Counted from the stretch's first letter, positions 1 through 6,854 are shown. The stretch is 7,950 bases of DNA from Flavobacteriales bacterium (GCA_020854015.1 JADZGG010000358.1:1-7950); one strand, 5' to 3'. Numbers and translations are program-made. The notes: generated by a model not told the origin, from the sequence alone.

Positions 1-2
1 AC

Positions 3-3000
3 ACCACCACCTTCCTGAACACGGCGAGCGATCCGGATGGTGACCAGCTCATCTTCTCCTTCGAAACACCCTACAACAGCACCAATTTCGGCGGTGGTAT
101 CAATCCTCCACCCGCACAGTTGCCTTGGCCGGTGCCAGAGGTCACCTACAACGGCGGCTTCAGCGTGGCGTTGCCTTTTGGCGCTGGCGGCTATTCTTTC
201 ATCAATGGGGCAACGGGCCTCACGAAGTACCTGCCACCGAACCAAGGGAACTATGTGGTAAGCGTGGAAGTGAAGGAATACCGCAATGGCCAGCTGATCG
301 GCATGGTGCGCCGCGACCTTCAATTGCAGGCCATCCCTTGCCCTCCGAACAACACACCGCAGGCGAACGCCGGTCAGCAGATCGCCTATTCCGTGGACGC
401 CGGGGATCAGCTCTGCTTCGACCTGGACTTTCTTGATGTCGATGGCGACACCTTGAACCTCACGGCTGCAGGGCTCATCTTCGACCCCTTGGTCACGGTG
501 CCAACGGCAACGATCGGCGCACCAGTTCAAGGTGTTGCCAGCGTGGGAACCCAGTTCTGCTGGGACACCGACTGCGCCCAAGGCCAGGACCAACCCTACC
601 TCTTCAGCGTCAGCGTCACTGACAACGGTTGCCCACCAAAGACCATCGACGCGGTGATCTCCGTGACCGTGGTTCCTTTCGCTGGGCCGCAGCAAGTGCT
701 CGGCCCACAGCAAGTGTGCACTGGTCAGACAGGAAGTACCTACACGGTGGCCCCGATCGCCGGCACCACGTTCACGTGGAACGTGAGCGGCGGCGTGATC
801 GCTTCCGGTGGAACGGGCAACACCATCACTGTGGACTGGGGAACACCTGGACCCGGGACCGTGAGCGTGTTCGCCACCAACAGCCTCGGTTGTGTTTCGG
901 TGCCTGTGGACCTGAACGTGACCATCGTTCCGCTCCCCAGTACGGATGCAGGCCTTGATACAACGCTATGCGCGGGCGGCTCCGTCATTCTAGGTGGTAA
1001 CCCGACCGGACCGCTTGGTAGCAGCTTCACCTGGTCACCGGCCACCGGTCTCACCTCCACCACCGCAGCGAACCCGACAGCGAACCCGGTGGTCACTACG
1101 GTGTACATCGTAGAGGTGAGCAACTCCGGTTGTGTGAACCGCGATACGGTCACAGTGACCATCAATGCAGTGCAGGCCGACGCAGGAGCGAACGCTCCGC
1201 TGTGCACCGGCGACACCGTGCAATTGAACGCCACAGGTGGACAGGACTACGTGTGGAGCCCCACGACCGGATTAAGCGATGCGAACGTCTCCGACCCGCT
1301 GGCCTTCCCGACCAGCACCACCACCTACACCGTGACAGTGACGGACAGCATTGGTTGCGTGGCCGTCGACAGCGTGACGGTAACGGTGAACCCGTTGCCC
1401 TTTGCCGATGCAGGCCCCGACCAAGCCATCTGCCCGCTCGAGAGCACGCCGCTCTTCGGTGGACCTACGGGTCCTCCAGGTGCCACCTACCTCTGGAGCC
1501 CCACTACCGGATTGAACAACCCAACATCCAGCGGCCCAGTGGCCAGCCCGTCGACACTGACCGTCTACACGGTGCAGGTCACCGACACCAATGGCTGCGT
1601 GAACACCGACCAAGTGACCGTGACCCCGCTGCCCGCACCACCCGTGGATGCGGGTCCGGACCTTAGCATTTGCGCTGGTGACACCGTACAGATCAACGGT
1701 TCCGGAGCCACCGCCACACAATTCCAGTGGACCCCTAGCGCTGGCCTTAGCGACGCAACGATCCCGAACCCGTTCGCCTTCCCTGGGTCCACCACGACCT
1801 ACGTATTGGTGGTGTTGGATGGCAACAATTGCGAAGGCACCGACACCATGACGGTGAACGTGAACGCGCTGCCGAACGCCAGTGCCGGCCCTGATGTGGC
1901 GCTCTGCCTGGGCGATAGCGTACAACTGAACGGCAGCGGTGGCACCAATTACAGTTGGAGCCCGGCGGCAACATTGACCGATGCGAACGCGGAGGACCCG
2001 ATCGCTTTCCCATCAAGCACCACGACCTACGCCGTAGTGGTGACCGATGCGAACAGCTGCGTGGCCAGCGACAGTGTGACCGTAACGGTGAACAGCCCTG
2101 TGAACGCGGGAGGAGATGGTTCCACAACGGTGTGCAGCGATGGGTCGCCTTTCTCGTTGATAACCATCCTGACCGGCACGCCCGATGCGGGTGGCACCTG
2201 GACGCCTTCCGGCAACTACACACCGGGACAGGGAGGCGGAACCTTCCTCTACGTGGTGAGCGCGACGGCACCTTGCCCGAATGATACCGCGGTGGCCGTT
2301 GTGATCGAGAACGTGGCCCCGGATGCAGGGGTTGATAGTAGTATTGATCTCTGCACCAGTGAAGCACCCCTTGACCTGTTCACCCTGCTCGGTCCGAATG
2401 CTGATGCTGGTGGAACATGGACATTGCCAGGAGGCGCTCCCTTCTCCGGCACCTTCAACCCAGCAGCGGATCCAGCCGGCCCATGCATCTACCTCGTTGC
2501 CGGTGTCGCTCCTTGCGTTGACGCTTCCGCTACAGTAACGGTGAACGTTGTAGCCGCACAAGATCCCGGCACGGACGCGAGCGTGACCGTCTGTGGAAGC
2601 GGCACCGCGTTCAACCTGACGGATTCGCTCGGCGGTACGCCTGTAGGTGGTGGTTCATGGACAGCTCCTGGAGGGTCCGCGCACAGCGATGTGTTCGACC
2701 CTGCCGTGGATGCGAATGGCGTCTATACCTACACCGTTGCGGGCGGAACGGCTTGCGAGGCAACAGCGACGGTGACGGTGTCCATTCAGGTCCCTGCGGC
2801 CAACGCTGGTGCGGACCAGGCCTTATGCATTGGTGATACGGTGCAACTGGCCGCAACGGGAGGAACGATCTTCCTCTGGAGCCCGGGCGCTACGCTTAGT
2901 GACGTTAACATCGCGGATCCACTGGCATTCCCCCTCGCTACCATCACCTATACCGTGAGCGTAACTGATGGGCTGGGTTGCGTGGCCTTGGACAGCATGG

Positions 3001-4487
3001 TCGTCACCGTGAATCCCTTGCCCGTTGTGGACGCCGGTGCTGATGTGGCCATCTGTGCGGGAGCGAACACCAACCTGGGCGGCACGCCGACCGGACCTTC
3101 CGGCAGCGCATATCAGTGGTCGCCCGGGGCAGGGCTGAACAACTCCACTGCGGCCAACCCGATCGCGCAGCCGGCCAGTACCACGACCTACACCGTGCTG
3201 GTCACCGATGCGAACCAGTGCAGCGCTTCGGATAGTGTGACGATCACCGTGAACCCGCTTCCGTCAATCGATGCAGGACAGGACACAAGTGTTTGTCTGG
3301 GCAATAGTGTAGGATTGAACGCTACCGGCACCGGCGGTTTCAGTTGGAGCCCTTCAACGGGTCTCAACGCCACGGACATCGCGAACCCGATCGCCGCGCC
3401 TACCGCTACCACCACCTACACCGTGACCTTGACCGACGCGAACAACTGCGTGAACACGGATGAGGTGATAGTGACCGTTCTCGGACTTCCGAACGCTGAT
3501 GCAGGTGCTGATGCATGGGTGTGCCCGGGCTTCGATGTGCAGCTGAACGGCACAGGTGGCGGCTTGTACGGCTGGGCCCCTTCCACCGGATTGAGCGACC
3601 CGAACAGTGCCGCTCCGCTCGCCTCCCCGGCCAGCACTACCATCTACGTGCTCACTGTGACCGATGGCAATGGCTGCAGCGATACGGACGACATGACCGT
3701 GACCGTGAACAGCGACCCACCACTTGATGCAGGCGTGGATCAGAGCATCTGTGCAGGCCAGCAAGTGCAGCTCGGCGGCACCCCGACAAGCGTACCGGGT
3801 TCGAGCTTCGCATGGACACCTTCCACGGGATTGGATGACGCAACGTTGGCCAACCCGATCGCCACACCGGGTGCCACCACGCTCTATACGCTCACCGTTA
3901 CCAACGACACGTGCACAAGTAGCCAACAGGTGCTCGTCACGTTGCAGGGCATCGCACAACCGGCCTTCAGCGTGCGCTTGGAGCCGAATTGCGATGGTCT
4001 GCGCGCCTTCTTCACAGACCAGAGCAGCGGTGCCTCCGAGTGGCTCTGGGACTTTGGGGACGGTACCACGAGCACCGAACAATTCCCGCAGCACCAGTTC
4101 GCCTATGAGGCTCCGATCGTGGTCACGCTCACCATTACGGATCTCTTCGGTTGCACAGGAACGATCACGCAGACATACCCACAGTCCAGCTTCGATGACT
4201 ACACGGACTTTGTGATGCCGAACGTGTTCACCCCCAATGGCGACGGCAACAACGACCTCTTCACGGTGGGCACACACACGGACCAGCAACCTTCCATCGT
4301 GCTCGGTGCCTGTGCGAACATGTTCGTCTTCAACCGCTGGGGCCAGAAGGTCTTTGAAAGTGTTGGCGGGAACCTGGCCTGGGACGGACGTACCGTGGCC
4401 GGTGAAGCTTGCATCGACGGCACGTACTTCTATGTGCTCAACGTGAAGGATATGGAGTTCAAGGGCACGGTCTACCTCACCCGTTGA
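3..4487 (+). CDS. Giant multi-repeat cell-surface protein with CHU_C (type B T9SS) C-terminal domain, 5'-truncated by the window edge
   Basis: The frame is open from the first complete codon (base 3) to TGA at 4485-4487, giving 1494 residues without a start. A TTG at 120 is possible but is not the real start, because the homologous sequence continues upstream of it (DPDGDQLIFSF, residues 10-20). Domain order seen: residues ~1-115 are the second half of an N-terminal beta-rich region ending in EYRNGQLIG (92-100) and RRD; ~116-225 is a cadherin-like stretch; ~228-310 is a PKD-like domain; ~311-1319 is thirteen tandem repeats; ~1321-1400 is a PKD domain with DFGDG at 1350-1354; 1407-1494 is the gliding-motility-associated C-terminal domain (NVFTPNGDGNND, FNRWGQKVFES, DGTYFY). 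In Bacteroidota such proteins cross the outer membrane through the type IX secretion system and act as adhesins or surface fibres. From memory of the family, the missing part should hold a signal peptide and a conserved N-terminal domain, probably a few hundred residues. The ligand is unknown. A DUF2807 lipoprotein gene follows after 5 bases. Confidence 0.95.
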   Translation, partial: TTTFLNTASDPDGDQLIFSFETPYNSTNFGGGINPPPAQLPWPVPEVTYNGGFSVALPFGAGGYSFINGATGLTKYLPPNQGNYVVSVEVKEYRNGQLIGMVRRDLQLQAIPCPPNNTPQANAGQQIAYSVDAGDQLCFDLDFLDVDGDTLNLTAAGLIFDPLVTVPTATIGAPVQGVASVGTQFCWDTDCAQGQDQPYLFSVSVTDNGCPPKTIDAVISVTVVPFAGPQQVLGPQQVCTGQTGSTYTVAPIAGTTFTWNVSGGVIASGGTGNTITVDWGTPGPGTVSVFATNSLGCVSVPVDLNVTIVPLPSTDAGLDTTLCAGGSVILGGNPTGPLGSSFTWSPATGLTSTTAANPTANPVVTTVYIVEVSNSGCVNRDTVTVTINAVQADAGANAPLCTGDTVQLNATGGQDYVWSPTTGLSDANVSDPLAFPTSTTTYTVTVTDSIGCVAVDSVTVTVNPLPFADAGPDQAICPLESTPLFGGPTGPPGATYLWSPTTGLNNPTSSGPVASPSTLTVYTVQVTDTNGCVNTDQVTVTPLPAPPVDAGPDLSICAGDTVQINGSGATATQFQWTPSAGLSDATIPNPFAFPGSTTTYVLVVLDGNNCEGTDTMTVNVNALPNASAGPDVALCLGDSVQLNGSGGTNYSWSPAATLTDANAEDPIAFPSSTTTYAVVVTDANSCVASDSVTVTVNSPVNAGGDGSTTVCSDGSPFSLITILTGTPDAGGTWTPSGNYTPGQGGGTFLYVVSATAPCPNDTAVAVVIENVAPDAGVDSSIDLCTSEAPLDLFTLLGPNADAGGTWTLPGGAPFSGTFNPAADPAGPCIYLVAGVAPCVDASATVTVNVVAAQDPGTDASVTVCGSGTAFNLTDSLGGTPVGGGSWTAPGGSAHSDVFDPAVDANGVYTYTVAGGTACEATATVTVSIQVPAANAGADQALCIGDTVQLAATGGTIFLWSPGATLSDVNIADPLAFPLATITYTVSVTDGLGCVALDSMVVTVNPLPVVDAGADVAICAGANTNLGGTPTGPSGSAYQWSPGAGLNNSTAANPIAQPASTTTYTVLVTDANQCSASDSVTITVNPLPSIDAGQDTSVCLGNSVGLNATGTGGFSWSPSTGLNATDIANPIAAPTATTTYTVTLTDANNCVNTDEVIVTVLGLPNADAGADAWVCPGFDVQLNGTGGGLYGWAPSTGLSDPNSAAPLASPASTTIYVLTVTDGNGCSDTDDMTVTVNSDPPLDAGVDQSICAGQQVQLGGTPTSVPGSSFAWTPSTGLDDATLANPIATPGATTLYTLTVTNDTCTSSQQVLVTLQGIAQPAFSVRLEPNCDGLRAFFTDQSSGASEWLWDFGDGTTSTEQFPQHQFAYEAPIVVTLTITDLFGCTGTITQTYPQSSFDDYTDFVMPNVFTPNGDGNNDLFTVGTHTDQQPSIVLGACANMFVFNRWGQKVFESVGGNLAWDGRTVAGEACIDGTYFYVLNVKDMEFKGTVYLTR
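693..932 (+). other. PKD-like (PKD_6-type) domain within the giant surface protein
   Basis: Residues ~231-310 show the pattern of the Bacteroidota PKD-like domain: V-C-T-G near the start, Y-T-V, F-T-W-N-V-S-G-G near the middle, V-D-W-G, then V-x-A-x-N-S-L-G-C near the end. It differs from the ten downstream repeats, which carry the DAG...C-x-G-D signature instead. It acts as a structural spacer. The family assignment is from memory of the motif, not from a search. Confidence 0.6.
930..2102 (+). repeat. First block of tandem Ig/PKD-like repeats (R1-R5)
   Basis: Five repeats of 74-80 codons start with the triad DAG (SAG in R5) at bases 945, 1179, 1407, 1647 and 1881. The shared pattern is DAG-x-D-x-x-x-C-x-G-D-x-V-Q-L-x-x-x-G-G, then W-S-P-x-x-G-L-x-(D/N), P-x-A-x-P, T-T-T-Y-x-V-x-V-T-D-x-x-x-C-V, ending V-T-V-N-P-L-P. 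R1 and R3 are a longer version with a P-T-G-P-x-G-(S/A) insertion before the W-S-P motif; R2 and R5 lack it, and R4 is intermediate. Each repeat holds two cysteines. This is a beta-sandwich stalk typical of secreted Bacteroidota proteins. Confidence 0.9.
2103..2801 (+). repeat. Triplet of a second repeat type (D1-D3, GGTW-type) inserted between the two main repeat blocks
   Basis: Three repeats of 73, 80 and 80 codons begin at 2103 (NAG), 2322 (DAG) and 2562 (DPG). They keep the opening triad and an early cysteine but then diverge: F-x-L, L-x-G-x-(P/A)-(D/V)-(A/G)-G-G-(T/S)-W-T, a (G/F)-x-F-(N/D)-P motif in D2 and D3, a Y-x-V-x-(A/G) strand, and a final C-x-x-(S/T/D)-A-T-V or similar. The W-S-P-x-x-G-L motif of the flanking repeats is absent. 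This is another beta-sandwich repeat common in T9SS cargo; the role here is inferred to be structural. Confidence 0.85.
2802..3959 (+). repeat. Second block of tandem Ig/PKD-like repeats (R6-R10)
   Basis: Five further repeats of the first type begin at 2802 (NAG), 3030, 3270, 3498 and 3726 (DAG), with spacings of 76, 80, 76 and 76 codons. R7 and R10 are the longer version with G-G-T-P-T between the first cysteine and the W-(S/T)-P motif; R6, R8 and R9 are short. R6 starts the block with GDTVQL and GCVA-x-DS, closely matching R2. R10 is the most diverged at its end (TNDTCTSSQQVLVTL) and leads into the PKD domain. Confidence 0.9.
3963..4214 (+). other. Canonical PKD domain within the giant surface protein
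   Basis: Residues ~1321-1404 carry the classic PKD signature: F-T-D-Q-S-S-G, W-L-W-D-F-G-D-G-T-T-S-T, P-x-H-x-F, and V-V-T-L-T-I-T-D-x-x-G-C. This is the usual last spacer before the sorting domain in this protein class. Confidence 0.85.
4221..4484 (+). other. CHU_C / gliding-motility-associated C-terminal domain (type B T9SS sorting signal)
   Basis: The last 88 residues (1407-1494) begin with NVFTPNGDGNNDLF, contain M-F-V-F-N-R-W-G-Q-K-V-F-E-S and W-D-G-R, and end with D-G-T-Y-F-Y-V-L-N-V-K-D then K-G-T-V-Y-L-T-R, immediately before the stop. This is the full-length pattern of the ~85-residue type B sorting domain, known in Flavobacterium SprB-like cargo to direct type IX secretion. Two cysteines lie inside the domain. 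Confidence 0.95.
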
Positions 4488-4492
4488 TCAGC

Positions 4493-5212
4493 ATGACGCA
4501 TAACAGCTTCGGCCTCTCGATCCTTCTGGCGCTCGTCCTGTCCGGCTGTTCGGGATTGGGCATCGACTGTGTGAATGGTACAGGCGACCCGGTTCGCAAG
4601 ACCATCACCGTTCCTACGTTCCATGGGATCGAACTGGAGGGTTCCGTGGATGTGGTGATCAGCAGGGGGACCGTTCAACTAGTAGAGGTGGAAGGCCAGA
4701 AGGAGATGGTGGACCTGATCACGACCCAAGTGGACAATGGCGTCTGGAACATCGAGGCGAGCAAGTGTTTCTCCACTGACCGCCCGTTCACCGTTCACAT
4801 CACCATCCCCGAACTGGACCACATTGCCGTGGCCGGATCCGGTGATGTACAGGCCGACAGCGTCTTTGGCGCCGGTGAGACCGTGCTCCGAATTGCTGGC
4901 AGCGGCAACATCAGGGCAAGTGGGCTCAACGAAAAGCGGCTCATCGTGAACATACAAGGCAGCGGCGATGTGGAGATCAGTGGCACCGCCGCCAATTTCG
5001 ACGCACAGGTGCAAGGCAGCGGCAACATCATGGCCGGTCCGCTCAGCGCCGCTGAGGTCGAAGTGGTGATCCAAGGCAGCGGTGATGCCGAATTCACGGC
5101 GATCACCAGCTTGAACGCCACTGTGCAGGGAAGTGGCAACGTGCGCTACCGTGGCAAGCCCAAAGTGGTCTCGCGCATCGAAGGCTCCGGATCCGTTGTT
5201 CCTGCGGAATGA
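4493..5212 (+). CDS. DUF2807 (head GIN domain) lipoprotein
   Basis: This is a 239-residue protein. The ATG at 4493 was chosen over an upstream in-frame ATG (4409, inside the previous gene) because it gives a clean signal peptide, S-F-G-L-S-I-L-L-A-L-V-L, followed by the lipobox LSGC at residues 16-19, so the mature protein starts at lipidated C19. The DUF2807 domain covers ~residues 42-236: F-H-G-I-E-L-E-G-S-V-D-V-V-I at the start, then a beta-solenoid with seven GSG turns (115, 136, 156, 175, 195, 213, 231) and the typical end V-R-Y-R-G-K-P-K-V. The family is predicted to lie in the envelope or on the surface; its biochemical role is not established, and the Pfam name 'putative autotransporter adhesin' is a prediction. 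It starts 5 bases after the giant protein's stop and overlaps the next lipoprotein gene as ATGA, which suggests one transcript. No Shine-Dalgarno is visible, as is usual in the phylum. Confidence 0.93.
   Translation: MTHNSFGLSILLALVLSGCSGLGIDCVNGTGDPVRKTITVPTFHGIELEGSVDVVISRGTVQLVEVEGQKEMVDLITTQVDNGVWNIEASKCFSTDRPFTVHITIPELDHIAVAGSGDVQADSVFGAGETVLRIAGSGNIRASGLNEKRLIVNIQGSGDVEISGTAANFDAQVQGSGNIMAGPLSAAEVEVVIQGSGDAEFTAITSLNATVQGSGNVRYRGKPKVVSRIEGSGSVVPAE
4835..5191 (+). repeat. GSG beta-solenoid rungs in the DUF2807 gene, with a 117-base two-rung duplication
   Basis: Seven GSG turns occur every 18-21 residues. The residue after GSG alternates strictly D, N, D, N, D, N, then S. At the DNA level, GGCAGCGGCAACATCA occurs at 4898-4913 and again at 5015-5030, and CAAGGCAGCGG(C/T)GATG occurs at 4955-4970 and 5072-5087. 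Both pairs are separated by exactly 117 bases (39 codons), consistent with a duplicated two-rung unit. Confidence 0.8.
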
Positions 5213-5952
5213 AGCGACGAACCTTCTTTTTCGGCCTTGTGGTGCTGTTAACGGGCGCCACCTCGTGCGGTCCTTCCGCCCCCGTCGAACATGCATCGGA
5301 TACCGACACCGTCGAACACCGCCTCGTTCCCGGACGCGCCCCTTTTCCCTTCCGCCAATTCGACCAGAATGTCACGCATGACACGCTCTTGGTGCAGACC
5401 ACATTCGACCTGGGCGACAGCAGTTTCATCATGGTGGCCTCCAATGTGGAGGAGACCTTCGAAGGGCTTCGGCTTTTACGCTACCGTTTCAAACCGGATA
5501 GCACGGTGGAAATGATGGCGGTCTCCTCCCCTGCTTACGACAGCTGGACCATGCTGCCCACCTTCTTCCCGCTCGATACCGTTCACCCCGATGACGCGAA
5601 CTGGGTGCTGGCCAACTTCGGTGAGAAGGAAAGCTGGGGGCAGAAGCTGATGATGCTCGATTGGGACTTCATGGACGTGGGCTTCATGGATGTGGCCTTG
5701 CCGGAGCGGGTTATGGAGGACGACACGCTCCGTTTGAAGCGCCGCAATGTGGCGCCGTACATGCGCTACGAGGAGAAGGGCGATACGGCCATCTTCCACT
5801 TCGCATGCGACAGTGTTTACTTGTACGACGACCAAGCCGGGAAACTCGACCAAGTGATCGCTGCGGAAAGGCTACGCTTCACCTTCCAAGTCGATGAAGG
5901 CTTGGCCCTCTGGATGGATGGGCGCAAGCGGCTGGTTAAGAAGCCGAGCTAG
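5209..5952 (+). CDS. Hypothetical lipoprotein, translationally coupled to the DUF2807 gene
   Basis: This 247-residue protein has start ATG at 5209, which overlaps the upstream TGA as ATGA. The N-terminus MKRRTFFFGLVVLLTGATSC is a lipoprotein signal: charged K-R-R, a hydrophobic core, and C20 after A-T-S, an acceptable though not perfect lipobox. The mature part is rich in Asp/Glu and aromatic residues (W-D-F-M-D-V-G-F-M-D-V; Y-M-R-Y-E-E-K-G-D-T-A-I-F-H-F), looks mostly beta-structured, and ends in a basic tail (GRKRLVKKPS). It has no membrane segment after the signal, and I recognise no catalytic motif or family. The coupling suggests it is made together with the DUF2807 lipoprotein and may act in the same envelope process. 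It converges with the next gene, leaving only two bases between the stops. Confidence 0.85.
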   Translation: MKRRTFFFGLVVLLTGATSCGPSAPVEHASDTDTVEHRLVPGRAPFPFRQFDQNVTHDTLLVQTTFDLGDSSFIMVASNVEETFEGLRLLRYRFKPDSTVEMMAVSSPAYDSWTMLPTFFPLDTVHPDDANWVLANFGEKESWGQKLMMLDWDFMDVGFMDVALPERVMEDDTLRLKRRNVAPYMRYEEKGDTAIFHFACDSVYLYDDQAGKLDQVIAAERLRFTFQVDEGLALWMDGRKRLVKKPS

Positions 5953-5959
5953 GCTTATT
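5938..5959. terminator. Candidate bidirectional hairpin overlapping both stop codons
   Basis: AAGCC (5941-5945) pairs with GGCTT (5952-5956) across a 6-base loop, and AA (5938-5939) pairs with TT (5958-5959) beyond one G-A mismatch. The hairpin includes the TAG of the plus-strand gene and the TAA of the minus-strand gene. The stem is short and no long T-run follows on either strand, so it is weak as an intrinsic terminator. It is proposed only because no other space exists between the convergent genes. Confidence 0.3.
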
Positions 5960-6854
5960 GCACGGAGGGCAACATCCCGCGGATGCCCATGTCAACAACG
6001 GTCTCCCCATCGATCGGCTCGAACACATTGTCGCCGTCCGTCTCCAACCATTCGAAGCTCTTGTTCGCGCTCAACGAGACCGTGATCACCACATCCTCGG
6101 TCTCATTGCCAGTGAGCGTGAGCGGTACGGGGAAGGAACCGGTGACCACACAAGAGCCAGCAGGAATGGGTGAAGTGGCGAACAGCGGGTTCACCACGGT
6201 GGTGCCCGGCGCCTGACCGGTCGTGACCGGTGTTGGCACCGGCGGGTCGTTCACCTCGAACGCCCAATAGCCTTGCAGCTTGTTGGCGTTCACGGTCACG
6301 GTGCTGTCCATCACCAAATAGGAGCTGATGTACGTGTTGTAGCCGATGAAGGAAGCGATGGTCCCGCTGAACGGCAGGTTGAAGGCCGAGAACTTCACGT
6401 CGTAGTTCTGATAAGCCAGCGAAACGCGCAGCCATTGATAGGTCCCGGCGCTTAGCTCGCTCAGGGGAATGTTCAGGAATTCACCACTGTCCCCCACGGC
6501 GATGCTCAGATCATGATCGATGGCCGTGGCTCCACCAAGCGTTGTCTCCGGAGCGTGATAGACCACATCACCTGCACCGAGCAAGGTGGTGGCCGTCGGT
6601 GCGAACTCCACGTAATGGGCGCTCATGCTGTTGAACCTCGGGCATTGCGCCCCATGGCCCACTGGCACTGTGGACGCTTGTCCGAAGGCGTTCAAACGCA
6701 CTTGGGTGCTGTCGAAAGCGAACTTCAGGATCAGCCGCGGGCCAGCATCGACCGGATCCGTCGGCGTAGCGGAGTCTTCCTTCTTGCACGAACCCAGGGT
6801 CACTACGAGGGTGCAAGCGAACAGTAGGAGCGGCAGCGAACGGGAGCTTTTCAT
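5955..6854 (-). CDS. Conserved-looking Bacteroidota lipoprotein of unknown function (SCKK lipobox)
   Basis: This 299-residue protein starts at the ATG at 6854. A longer frame with an ATG at 6920 was rejected because only the 6854 start puts the signal peptide at the N-terminus: MKSSRS, the hydrophobic stretch LPLLLFACTLVVTL, and lipobox LGSC at residues 20-23, followed by KKED, the Cys-Lys-Lys start very common in Bacteroidota lipoproteins. The mature part is beta-rich without further membrane spans: L-I-L-K-F-A-F-D-S-T-Q-V-R-L-N (41-55), H-Y-V-E-F-A-P-T (80-87), V-Y-H-A-P-E-T-T-L-G-G-A (98-109), Y-Q-W-L-R-V-S-L-A-Y-Q-N-Y-D-V (139-153), S-F-I-G-Y-N-T-Y-I-S-S-Y (168-179), and the end V-V-D-M-G-I-R-G-M-L-P-S-V-Q. 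I have the impression of similar unnamed proteins in other Bacteroidota but can assign no function. It is transcribed away from the marR gene, from a region that holds a candidate operator. Confidence 0.9.
   Translation of the reverse strand: MKSSRSLPLLLFACTLVVTLGSCKKEDSATPTDPVDAGPRLILKFAFDSTQVRLNAFGQASTVPVGHGAQCPRFNSMSAHYVEFAPTATTLLGAGDVVYHAPETTLGGATAIDHDLSIAVGDSGEFLNIPLSELSAGTYQWLRVSLAYQNYDVKFSAFNLPFSGTIASFIGYNTYISSYLVMDSTVTVNANKLQGYWAFEVNDPPVPTPVTTGQAPGTTVVNPLFATSPIPAGSCVVTGSFPVPLTLTGNETEDVVITVSLSANKSFEWLETDGDNVFEPIDGETVVDMGIRGMLPSVQ

Noticed and set aside
120..122. TTG as the start of the giant protein
   Set aside because: The frame is open to the window edge, and the residues before it (DPDGDQLIFSF and following) belong to the same conserved N-terminal region, so the gene is truncated by the window, not started here.
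930..3959. Possible tandem-repeat array of CRISPR or satellite type
   Set aside because: The periodicity is codon-based (222-240 bases) with strong divergence at third positions; it encodes protein repeats, not DNA repeats with spacers.
3354..4289. A 311-codon open frame on the minus strand inside the giant protein gene
   Set aside because: It is antisense to clearly conserved repeats, PKD and CHU_C domains. Its Arg/His/Gly-rich low-complexity composition is what the reverse complement of biased GC-rich codons gives.
4409..4492. Upstream in-frame ATG for the DUF2807 protein
   Set aside because: It lies within the CHU_C coding region in another frame and would bury the lipoprotein signal 28 residues inside the protein.
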